NCBI GenBank assembly: GCA_903868655.1
Contig: CAIPWG010000394.1
Span: 1 to 5,877, forward strand
Length of the DNA: 5,877 nt
Source of the DNA: an uncultured Sphingomonadales bacterium
GTDB taxonomy: Bacteria > Pseudomonadota > Alphaproteobacteria > Sphingomonadales > Sphingomonadaceae
Direction of reading: 5' to 3'
The translations under genes and the position numbers were made by a program. The notes below the pieces were generated by a model. The model saw only the letters and a list, made by a program, of their open reading frames with translations, was not told the origin of the DNA and ran no database searches. Below, piece by piece: positions 1 through 5,686 of the stretch (within the stretch, counting starts at the first letter, position 1; every line of letters starts with the position of its first letter).

Positions 1-954
1 GAAGCCGATTGGCGGCGGCTGGAAGCGATTGTGGCGCGGATCGAGACCGGGCGTATCCGCACGCTTGCCGACGATGATCTGGTGGCCCTGCCCGCGCTGT
101 ACCGTATGTTGGTGTCGAGCCTGTCGGTCGCGCGCGAAACCACGCTCGATGCGGCAACGCTCGCCTATCTCGACGGGTTGGCGCAGCGCGCCTGGTTTGT
201 CGTCTATGCGCCAGAGGTCGGCTTGCGTGGCTGGCTGCGGCGGTTTTTTGGTGGCGGATGGAGCGCCGCAGTGCGCAGCATAGCGCCCGATATTGCCATC
301 GCGCTGGCCTTGATGGTGGCGGGCACGGTGATCGGCTGGCTGCTGGTGGCCGGCAATCCCGATTGGTATTACGCACTGATGCCACCAACGGCGGGCGATG
401 TGCGCGTGCCGGGTGCCAGCCGGGCGGCGCTGTATGGATCGCTGTTCAACGCCAAACATGAAACCGGGCTGGCGGTGTTCTCCGCCTATTTGTTCAGCAA
501 CAACGCGCAAGTTTCGATCCTGTGTTACGCGCTCGGCTTTGCCTTTGGCGTGCCCGCGATCCTGCTGCTGATCCACAACACCGCGCTGTTGGGCGCGCTG
601 CTATGGCTCTATCATGGGCAAGGATTGACACTGGAACTGGTGGGCTGGCTGTCGGTGCATGGCACGACCGAATTGTTTGCGATCATGCTGGCGGGTGCCT
701 CGGGCATTCATATCGGCCGCGCGATGGCCTTTCCCGGCCAACGCGCGGTGCTCGATGCCGCCGCGCAAGCAGGTCGGCGCACGGCCACGGTCATGACCGG
801 CGTTGTGCTGATGCTGATTGTTGCCGGGCTGCTCGAAGGGTTCGCGCGGCAATTGATCAACGATACCGCGCTACGCCTTGCACTCGGGCTGGGCATGCTG
901 ACGGTGTGGCTGGTCTATTTCTTTGGCTTTCGCCGCAACACGGGCCAGCCATGA
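1..954 (+). CDS. SpoIIM-family (stage II sporulation protein M-like) integral membrane protein, 5' end outside window
   Basis: The frame is open from base 1, reading EADWRRLEAIVARIE, so the gene begins left of the window; the GTG at 31 is internal. 317 residues are visible. A soluble, helical N-terminal part (about residues 1-90) precedes several hydrophobic segments, at about 96-118, 160-205, 222-236, 263-281 and 289-310. The HGTTELFAI stretch (about 220-228) matches the conserved His-Gly-x-x-Glu motif of the SpoIIM/DUF95 family. In Bacillus SpoIIM belongs to the engulfment machinery, but non-sporulating proteobacteria carry homologues beside MoxR, DUF58 and RDD genes, where the role is unknown, probably in the envelope. 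The stop overlaps the next start (ATGA, 951-954), so the two are probably co-translated. Family assignment is firm; biochemical function is not known. Confidence 0.88.
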   Translation, partial: EADWRRLEAIVARIETGRIRTLADDDLVALPALYRMLVSSLSVARETTLDAATLAYLDGLAQRAWFVVYAPEVGLRGWLRRFFGGGWSAAVRSIAPDIAIALALMVAGTVIGWLLVAGNPDWYYALMPPTAGDVRVPGASRAALYGSLFNAKHETGLAVFSAYLFSNNAQVSILCYALGFAFGVPAILLLIHNTALLGALLWLYHGQGLTLELVGWLSVHGTTELFAIMLAGASGIHIGRAMAFPGQRAVLDAAAQAGRRTATVMTGVVLMLIVAGLLEGFARQLINDTALRLALGLGMLTVWLVYFFGFRRNTGQP

Positions 955-1946
955 TGCCCGCGCGGCTGCAACGCTCAGACCTGATCGCGCGCTGGCGCCA
1001 GTTCAGCGCACGTCGCCGCGCGATGACCGCGACCGAGCGGCGAAAGCGCGTGATCCTGACCGCCGAAGGCCTGCGCTTGCCACTCACGCTGGCAACACGC
1101 GCAACCCGCGCAGCCGCCTTGATGATCGATCTGGGCATGATTTTTGGCACGATCGTGATCACCACGCTGGTCATCCTGCTGTTTGCACACGTGCTGGGCG
1201 CAGACCGGATCGAGGCGCAAGACAAGTCAGCCGCAGGCGATCTGATCCAGATTTTGGCAGTGGTGTGGATCATTGCGCTGTTTCTGGCGCGCAGCGGCTG
1301 GTTCTTGTGGTTTGAACTGGGATCACGCGGTGCCACGCCGGGCAAACGGATGACCGGCATCCGCATTGCCGCACGGCCCGGCGCCAATGGCGTTGCCACC
1401 CGTCTGACAGCAGAGGCGGTGATCGCGCGCAATCTGCTGCGCGACATCGAATTGTTCATGCCGCTGATCTTCATCGGCGGCGCGATCAGCGCGGCGGTTA
1501 ACGCTTCGCTGGCAGGATGGGCATCGCTGGTGTGGTTCGGCATCTTTGCCGGGTTTCCCTTTTTCAACCGCGACGGGCTGCGCTGCGGCGATGTCATCGC
1601 GGGCACCTGGGTGGTGGAAACACCGCGCAGCACCTTGCGCGCCGCGCTGTCGGTAGGGGCGAGCGCCCAGGGCACCAGCACGCTGACCGGGGTGCAATAC
1701 CGGTTCAGCGATGAAGAACTCGCGATTTATGGCGAATACGAGCTGCAAGTGCTCGAACGCGTCTTGCGCGACAACCGGGATGACGCCTTGGCCGAAGTGG
1801 CCATGGCAATCTGCCGCAAGATCGGGTGGACCAGCGGCGCAGGCGACGAACGCGCGTTCTTGCGCGCTTACTACACGCAACTGCGCGCCAGGCTCGAAGC
1901 AGGCATGCGCTTTGGCAACCGCAAGGCGGACAAGCACGCGAAATGA
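951..1946 (+). CDS. RDD-family membrane protein with conserved cytosolic C-terminal tail
   Basis: From the ATG at 951 the product is 331 residues. The RDD domain covers about residues 45-222. Its first hydrophobic segment (about 55-79) carries the family Arg and Asp (R53, D60); a second spans about 98-121, followed by the typical GATPGKRMTGIRI loop (127-139). Two more hydrophobic stretches (about 168-186 and 188-206) lead to NRDGLRCGDVIAGT (206-219), with the other family aspartates. The last 100 or so residues are charged and helical, and probably cytosolic. The 951 start gives an ATGA overlap with the SpoIIM stop but has only a weak GGG upstream. The alternative ATG at 1023 (MTATERRKR) gives 307 residues and begins nearer the conserved domain; I prefer 951 because of the coupling, without certainty. 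RDD proteins are variously proposed as transporters or membrane partners; the role here is unknown. Confidence 0.88.
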   Translation: MMPARLQRSDLIARWRQFSARRRAMTATERRKRVILTAEGLRLPLTLATRATRAAALMIDLGMIFGTIVITTLVILLFAHVLGADRIEAQDKSAAGDLIQILAVVWIIALFLARSGWFLWFELGSRGATPGKRMTGIRIAARPGANGVATRLTAEAVIARNLLRDIELFMPLIFIGGAISAAVNASLAGWASLVWFGIFAGFPFFNRDGLRCGDVIAGTWVVETPRSTLRAALSVGASAQGTSTLTGVQYRFSDEELAIYGEYELQVLERVLRDNRDDALAEVAMAICRKIGWTSGAGDERAFLRAYYTQLRARLEAGMRFGNRKADKHAK

Positions 1947-1956
1947 GGCCGCGTGC
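1934..1956 (+). terminator. Weak hairpin straddling the RDD stop codon
   Basis: GCACGCG (1934-1940) pairs perfectly with CGCGTGC (1950-1956) around a 9-base loop that contains the TGA stop (1944-1946). The stem is 7 bp and entirely GC-rich apart from one A-T pair. No T-run follows, so this is not a textbook Rho-independent terminator; it could protect the 3' end or be chance in GC-rich DNA. Confidence 0.25.
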
Positions 1957-2391
1957 ACGAATTGGGATTACCCGCCGATGTCACTGTGAATGACAAGAAC
2001 CGCCTCAATTAAAGACGTTCTCCCGCATACTCGGGTTTCTTGATTTCAGCCTCAGCCTTGGCGATCGTATTCAACTAATCGGTGTTGTTGATACGCGCAC
2101 TGACCTGAGCTCGTGCGATATTAATAAGAGACAAGAGTACAATGCATAGAAAACTGATTAGGCCGCCATGCCAATGGTGTTCAAATAAATATCCGGTCCA
2201 AAATAGCAAAAGTGCAAGCTGGAAAATTCGTGTTGCTGGATGAAGCAGCAGATATCTGAAATTCAACTCTGCCTCCAAAATTTCGCTATCTAGGTAACAA
2301 TAGCCGATTTTTGACGAGTGGACAATCAGCGGTATGTCCGCTTCCCTGCACTTACAGCCAATCGAGCGAGCTGCGAATTTGTTTGCGCTGC
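1947..2391. other. Convergent intergenic gap, AT-richer than its surroundings
   Basis: This gap lies between the stop of the RDD gene (+) and the stop of the isoaspartyl peptidase gene (-). A hand count of 2101-2340 gives 101 G/C of 240 (42%), while a line of the SpoIIM gene (541-600) is 41 of 60 (68%). No confident gene, RNA or mobile-element end is visible. It contains a doubtful minus-strand frame (described separately), a short dyad TGTCA-7-TGACA (1979-1995) and a 4-bp stem CCCG-6-CGGG followed by TTT (2022-2038), which is too short to call a terminator. Because both neighbours point inward, no promoter for either is expected here. Confidence 0.7.
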
Positions 2392-2407
2392 CTAAGGCGC
2401 AACCCAA
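2075..2407 (-). CDS. Doubtful small reading frame with two hydrophobic segments; possible gene remnant
   Basis: I do not recognise this product. Read from a TTG at 2407 it is 110 residues, but the frame is open further upstream and has no ATG. A plausible later start is TTG within about 2265-2285, and no clear ribosome site precedes it. The first third is poor in recognisable structure. The remainder reads like a membrane protein: hydrophobic segments at about residues 61-75 (FQLALLLFWTGYLF) and 81-99 (ISFLCIVLLSLINI), separated by a His-rich turn. It ends at a TAG (2077-2075), after which the same frame stays open for 21 codons, reading a charged tail that includes IAKAEAEIKKPEYAGERL, to a TAA (2011-2009). 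The frame coincides with the AT-richer patch and overlaps the 3' end of the peptidase gene by 16 bases. It may be a decayed acquired gene or simply chance. Confidence 0.25.
   Translation of the reverse strand: MGCALGSANKFAARSIGCKCREADIPLIVHSSKIGYCYLDSEILEAELNFRYLLLHPATRIFQLALLLFWTGYLFEHHWHGGLISFLCIVLLSLINIARAQVSARINNTD
2317..2342 (-). other. Imperfect hairpin downstream of the peptidase gene
   Basis: AGTGGACA (2317-2324) pairs with TGTCCGCT (2335-2342) as an 8-bp stem with one G-T wobble and a 10-base loop. It lies about 50 bases past the peptidase stop on the minus strand. No U-run follows on either strand, so a terminator role is only a possibility; it also falls inside the doubtful small frame. 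Confidence 0.2.
2383..2402 (-). terminator. Short hairpin straddling the peptidase stop codon
   Basis: TTGCGC (2383-2388) and GCGCAA (2397-2402) form a perfect 6-bp stem around an 8-base loop that contains the TAG stop (2394-2392 on the minus strand). The minus-strand transcript then reads ACAAATTCG, so there is no U-tract. It may be a weak or Rho-assisted 3' end, or chance. Confidence 0.22.
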
Positions 2408-3336
2408 TTCTCGCCGAAGATCGCCACGTTTTGCGCCCCGGTGCTGTCGGCGCGGGCACGGAACATGCCGGGCGTGGTGAACGCCATGGCGGTTTCGCCC
2501 GCGGGCGTTACCACGATCACACCACCGACACCGCCCATCGTACCAATCTCGGCCAGCACGGCGCGCGCTGCCTGATCCGCGCTGTCGCCGGTCAACCGCA
2601 TCCTTGCGCAGATTTCGTGCGCTGCGCCCGAACGGATGAACTGTTCGCCCGATCCGGTGCAGCTGACCGCGCCGGCGCGATCATCGGCATATGTGCCGGC
2701 GCCGATCAACGGCGAATCGCCGATGCGGCCCCAGCGTTTGCCGGTCAGGCCGCCGGTCGATGTCGCCGCCGCGACATGACCAGCGGCATCGCACGCCACT
2801 GCACCCACCGTGCCATATTTCATATCGGCATCGAACCAACCGTCTTTGCGCATTTTCATCTCGTCAAGCTGACGCCGGCGTTCGGGAATGGCGAACCAGG
2901 CGGGATCGACCTGTTCGACGCCATGATCGCGCGCGAATTCTTCCGCCCCGGTGCCCGACAGAAACACGTGCGGCCCTGCTTCCATCACCGTGCGCGCCAG
3001 CCGCACCGGGCTGCGCGTATTGGTGACCCCGGCGACGGCACCGGCGGCGCGGGTTTCGCCCGCCATGATCGCCGCATCCAATTCGTTGGTGCCGTGATAG
3101 GTGAACACCGCGCCGCGCCCGGCATTGAAATGCGGATCATCCTCCAACGCACACACCGCGGCGGTCACCGCATCGACCGCGCTGCCACCGCCTGCCAGCA
3201 CGGCGCGGCCCGCCTCGAGCGCAGCGGCCAGTCCCGCTTCGTGCGCGGCAATCATGGCCGCATCAAAAATGTCTGGAGTCATCGATCCGGCGCCGCCGTG
3301 GATGGCGATCGCCCAATGGGGTGTGATGTCTGTCAT
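2392..3336 (-). CDS. iaaA: Isoaspartyl peptidase / L-asparaginase, Ntn-hydrolase (plant-type)
   Basis: The 314-residue product is the usual size for this family (E. coli IaaA/EcAIII is 321). It hydrolyses beta-aspartyl dipeptides and, more weakly, asparagine. The precursor cleaves itself between Gly175 and Thr176, freeing the N-terminal nucleophile Thr176 in the YGTVGAV motif. The binding-site residues are all present with a constant offset of three from EcAIII: Thr194 (TSTGG), Arg204 and Asp207 (GRIGDSPLIGAGTYAD), Thr227 and Gly228 (CTGSGE). The N-terminal AIHGGAG (11-17) and HFNAGRGAVF (69-78) motifs are also typical. There is no signal peptide, so the enzyme should be cytosolic, unlike related periplasmic or lysosomal glycosylasparaginases. 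The ATG at 3336 is the earliest possible start, because TGA and TAG lie in frame just upstream; AGG about 10 bases before it is a weak ribosome site. It is last in the minus-strand operon, 65 bases after the ATP-grasp gene, and presumably recycles or trims an aspartyl or asparaginyl compound. Confidence 0.95.
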   Translation of the reverse strand: MTDITPHWAIAIHGGAGSMTPDIFDAAMIAAHEAGLAAALEAGRAVLAGGGSAVDAVTAAVCALEDDPHFNAGRGAVFTYHGTNELDAAIMAGETRAAGAVAGVTNTRSPVRLARTVMEAGPHVFLSGTGAEEFARDHGVEQVDPAWFAIPERRRQLDEMKMRKDGWFDADMKYGTVGAVACDAAGHVAAATSTGGLTGKRWGRIGDSPLIGAGTYADDRAGAVSCTGSGEQFIRSGAAHEICARMRLTGDSADQAARAVLAEIGTMGGVGGVIVVTPAGETAMAFTTPGMFRARADSTGAQNVAIFGENWVAP

Positions 3337-3401
3337 GCCGCGCGCCTATCAAGTTTTGCGCGCAGGTGCCATGCCCGAAGGGTTTGCCCCCAAGCCCGGT
3401 T

Positions 3402-4667
3402 TCAGCAAACAAACCCCGGCACGCGCAGATTGACTTCTGCCCCGGCCACGATCTGTTCGGCCAGGGCCTCGATCCGGGCGCGGTCTGCCCCGGTGGTGAT
3501 CACCATGGCCAGCCGATCGGCATTGTCGAGCGCGGGGCGCACCGCATCGCCGACATGGGCATTGGCGACAATGCCGACAAACGCCGGATCGGCACAGTCC
3601 GGCCAGGTGATCCCCGCCAGCACACCCGTATCGGGCGCCAGCAACCAGCGCGTTGCGGCATGACGCGGCGTGGGTGAAAGTGCCGGCAATGCGCCAGACA
3701 CTGCCAGGTCGATCAGATCGGCATGAACCGACCGGCCCAGCGCCGTGCTGATCAACCGGGCAATGCGGGCACCGACCAGACGGGGATTGATTTCGACCAG
3801 GCGGGGTCCCTCGGCAGTCATGATCAGTTCGACATGCGCCATGCCAAAGTCGAACCCGACGGCATCAAGCAACCGCTTCAACCACGCTTCGAGTTGGTCA
3901 AATTGCCCGCAATTGGCGGTAAAACAGCCGCCTCGAATCGCAAACGAAGGCGGCGCAGCCATCACTTTGGCATTGACGCCCAGCAGCACCTGCCGGCCAT
4001 GTGCGCGCATCACATCGCAGCCCAGCACTGGCCCTTCGAACAGGCGTTCGACCAGCAACGCACCAACCGGCGCATTGCCCAGCCCGTAATCGCCCGGCCC
4101 TTGCGCAACCAGATCGGCCAGTCGGTGAAGAATTTCCAGATCCGCCGCAGTGCGCAACGCAAACACATGTTGCGATCCGAACCCGTCAACCGGCTTGATA
4201 ATCAGCGGCAGGCCCAGTTGCTCGACTGCGGCAATCAGACGCTGTCCGGCATCGGCCCCCGGCATGACCCGCATGAACGCACCTTGTTCGATCCCCGCGG
4301 CGGCCAGCCGTGCACGCACCGCCGCCTTGTCGCGGCACAGTATCGCCGTGTCAGGCGCGACATGGGCAAGGCCCAGCACGCGCGCCACCCGCGCGGTTTC
4401 GATCAGTCGCAAATCCTGCAAACACAGCACCGCATCAAAGCGATCGGTCTGGTGCGCCACCGCCAGCGGCGCATCCCACAAGGCACCATCATGGGGCAGC
4501 GCCAACACGCCACACGCCCGGGCCAGCAACGGGGCCAGATCGGCCTGTGCCTGATAGTGCGCCGGATCGGCCGTGGCGAATGTATACCGATGCCCGTGTT
4601 CCAGTGCGGCAGACAGAATGTCACTGTCATTGCCGCCGGGCAGCTCGACAATCAGCAAATGGCTCAT
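3402..4667 (-). CDS. ATP-grasp ligase resembling L-amino-acid ligases
   Basis: The product has 421 residues. Residues 1-105 resemble an ATP-grasp pre-domain: a Rossmann-like start (LLIVELPGG) and a variable substrate-side region. The ATP-grasp core follows: CRDK (111-114), IIKPVDGFGSQHV (156-168) with nucleotide lysine Lys158 and its glycine loop, the hinge region LLVERLFEG (204-212, Glu207), and metal ligands in HVE (278-280) and VEINPRL (291-297, Glu293/Asn295). The C-terminal part (about 340-415) resembles the small lid-like domain of L-amino-acid ligases such as BacD/RizA-type enzymes. Such enzymes activate a carboxylate as acyl phosphate and join it to an amine, typically making dipeptides. 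The substrates cannot be predicted. The ATG at 4667 overlaps the preceding stop (ATGA), with GGAAAG six bases upstream, so translation is probably coupled to the FGE-fold gene. It could also be a different carboxylate-amine ligase; the dipeptide assignment is inference. Confidence 0.88.
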   Translation of the reverse strand: MSHLLIVELPGGNDSDILSAALEHGHRYTFATADPAHYQAQADLAPLLARACGVLALPHDGALWDAPLAVAHQTDRFDAVLCLQDLRLIETARVARVLGLAHVAPDTAILCRDKAAVRARLAAAGIEQGAFMRVMPGADAGQRLIAAVEQLGLPLIIKPVDGFGSQHVFALRTAADLEILHRLADLVAQGPGDYGLGNAPVGALLVERLFEGPVLGCDVMRAHGRQVLLGVNAKVMAAPPSFAIRGGCFTANCGQFDQLEAWLKRLLDAVGFDFGMAHVELIMTAEGPRLVEINPRLVGARIARLISTALGRSVHADLIDLAVSGALPALSPTPRHAATRWLLAPDTGVLAGITWPDCADPAFVGIVANAHVGDAVRPALDNADRLAMVITTGADRARIEALAEQIVAGAEVNLRVPGFVC

Positions 4668-5686
4668 GCCACGCTTTCCGCCAGGCGAAAGCCCATGGCA
4701 TATGTCGCTGAACGCGGGTTGTAGCCATGCCGGCGCCGGGTGCGCGCCAGATCGCCAAAGCGGGAAAAGCCACCGCCGCGCGCAACGCGATACCGCCCGT
4801 GGATCTGTACCAGATCATCCTCGACCGCCGCACCGCCCGGCCACGGGGCATAGTCTTCGGCCACATATTCTTCGACATTGCCGCCCATGTCGGACAGGCT
4901 AAATGGCGATTCGCCACCGACAAATACCCCGACCGCGCTGGTATCGAGCAACCCGCATTCGGCGGTATTGCACAGCGCCGGATCAAACATGTCGCCCCAG
5001 GGATATTCGCGTGCATCGAACCCGGCGGCGGCATGTTCCCATTCCGCCTCGGTCGGCAAACGAAACGCGCGACCAGTGCGCTGCATCAGCCACGCGGCAT
5101 AAGCATCGGCAGACTGCGCCGACACGGTATAGACAGGATGGTTGGCGCGTTCGGCCGGATACCGCCGCATGGTCCAGCTGCTGGGCAATTCGGCATGGCC
5201 GGTGTCATCCAGAAACTGCACATATTCGCGATTGGTCACGGGATAACGCGCCAGCCGATAGGGTTTGAGCGCAACCTGATGCCGCGGCATTTCCTTGGCG
5301 ATCCAGCTTTCCACCATACCCAGATGCGCCAGCCGCTTGACCACTTCATCAAGCTGGTCGGGCTCTAGCCCGATGGACACCAGCCCGCCGGGGATCGTGA
5401 TCATGTCGGGCGCATGGGGATCGATCCGCGGATCGCCCGCCTGCGCCAGCAGATTGCCCGCGCCGATCCGCCAGGCGAGCTGCGCGCGCGCATCGCCGAT
5501 CAGGTCGAGCAGCGCCGACACCGGTTCGCAGCGCATCGCCGCGGTCGCGTCTGTCACCTGACGTTGCAAGTCGGTCATGACGAACCGGTCGGGCAGGCCC
5601 AGCCGTTCCCGGTCGGTCATCGTGCCTGCGGCACAGGCACGCGGATCAAGCTCCGGAATGTGCCAGCGCATGGGTTGGGCCGTCAT
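4664..5686 (-). CDS. Formylglycine-generating-enzyme-fold protein (SUMF1/EgtB/PvdO superfamily), non-canonical
   Basis: From the ATG at 5686 the product is 340 residues. The longer open frame up to 5845 is excluded, because that stretch codes in another frame for the preceding gene. Residues 1-90 form a helical N-terminal part ending in AQAGDPR (81-87), a lead-in often seen before this domain. The FGE-sulfatase domain covers about 94-337, with the motifs PVTNREYVQF (149-158), RLPTEAEWEHAA (209-220), YPWGD (228-232), LSDMGGNVEEYV (264-275), RVARGGGF (300-307) and GFRLA (332-336). True FGEs bind copper through a cysteine pair after the RGGSW motif; here that segment has no cysteine (only Cys18, 53, 239 and 244 exist), and no HxxxHxE iron motif of EgtB is visible. 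Sulfatase activation is therefore unlikely. A PvdO-like or other tailoring role is possible. It overlaps both neighbours by ATGA, with AAAGG nine bases before the start. The actual reaction is unknown. Confidence 0.87.
   Translation of the reverse strand: MTAQPMRWHIPELDPRACAAGTMTDRERLGLPDRFVMTDLQRQVTDATAAMRCEPVSALLDLIGDARAQLAWRIGAGNLLAQAGDPRIDPHAPDMITIPGGLVSIGLEPDQLDEVVKRLAHLGMVESWIAKEMPRHQVALKPYRLARYPVTNREYVQFLDDTGHAELPSSWTMRRYPAERANHPVYTVSAQSADAYAAWLMQRTGRAFRLPTEAEWEHAAAGFDAREYPWGDMFDPALCNTAECGLLDTSAVGVFVGGESPFSLSDMGGNVEEYVAEDYAPWPGGAAVEDDLVQIHGRYRVARGGGFSRFGDLARTRRRHGYNPRSATYAMGFRLAESVA
4674..4679 (-). promoter_or_regulatory. Ribosome binding site of the ATP-grasp gene
   Basis: GGAAAG on the minus strand lies six bases before the ATG at 4667, inside the last codons of the FGE-fold gene. 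It supports the overlapping start and coupled translation. Confidence 0.55.

Noticed and set aside
1..30. Treating GTG at 31 as the start of the SpoIIM gene
   Set aside because: The same frame is open to base 1 with family-like sequence (EADWRRLEAI), so the gene simply runs in from outside the window.
522..950. In-frame upstream extension of the RDD gene to an ATG at 522
   Set aside because: This stretch lies inside the SpoIIM coding region in another frame and reads as Arg/Ala/His-rich noise. The ATGA junction at 951 is the natural start.
857..1681. 274-codon minus-strand open frame opposite the RDD gene
   Set aside because: It is a shadow frame with Arg/Ser/Ala-rich sequence and no domain; the plus strand encodes a clear RDD protein.
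2022..2038. Rho-independent terminator CCCG-6-CGGG-TTT after the RDD gene
   Set aside because: The stem is only 4 bp and the T-run only three bases, and it lies about 75 bases past the stop; this is within chance expectation.
2311..3663. 450-codon plus-strand open frame across the peptidase and ATP-grasp genes
   Set aside because: It is antisense to two well-recognised genes, and its translation is rich in Arg, His and Ala with no domain. Long shadow frames are expected in GC-rich DNA.
3723..4724. 333-codon plus-strand open frame opposite the ATP-grasp gene
   Set aside because: Its composition is typical of an antisense shadow (Gln, Arg and His rich) and no family is recognisable, while the minus strand shows all the ATP-grasp motifs.
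4664..5686. Ergothioneine-type EgtB or a sulfatase-activating FGE
   Set aside because: There is no DinB-type HxxxHxE motif for EgtB, no copper cysteine pair for FGE, and no sulfatase or EgtD gene in the window.
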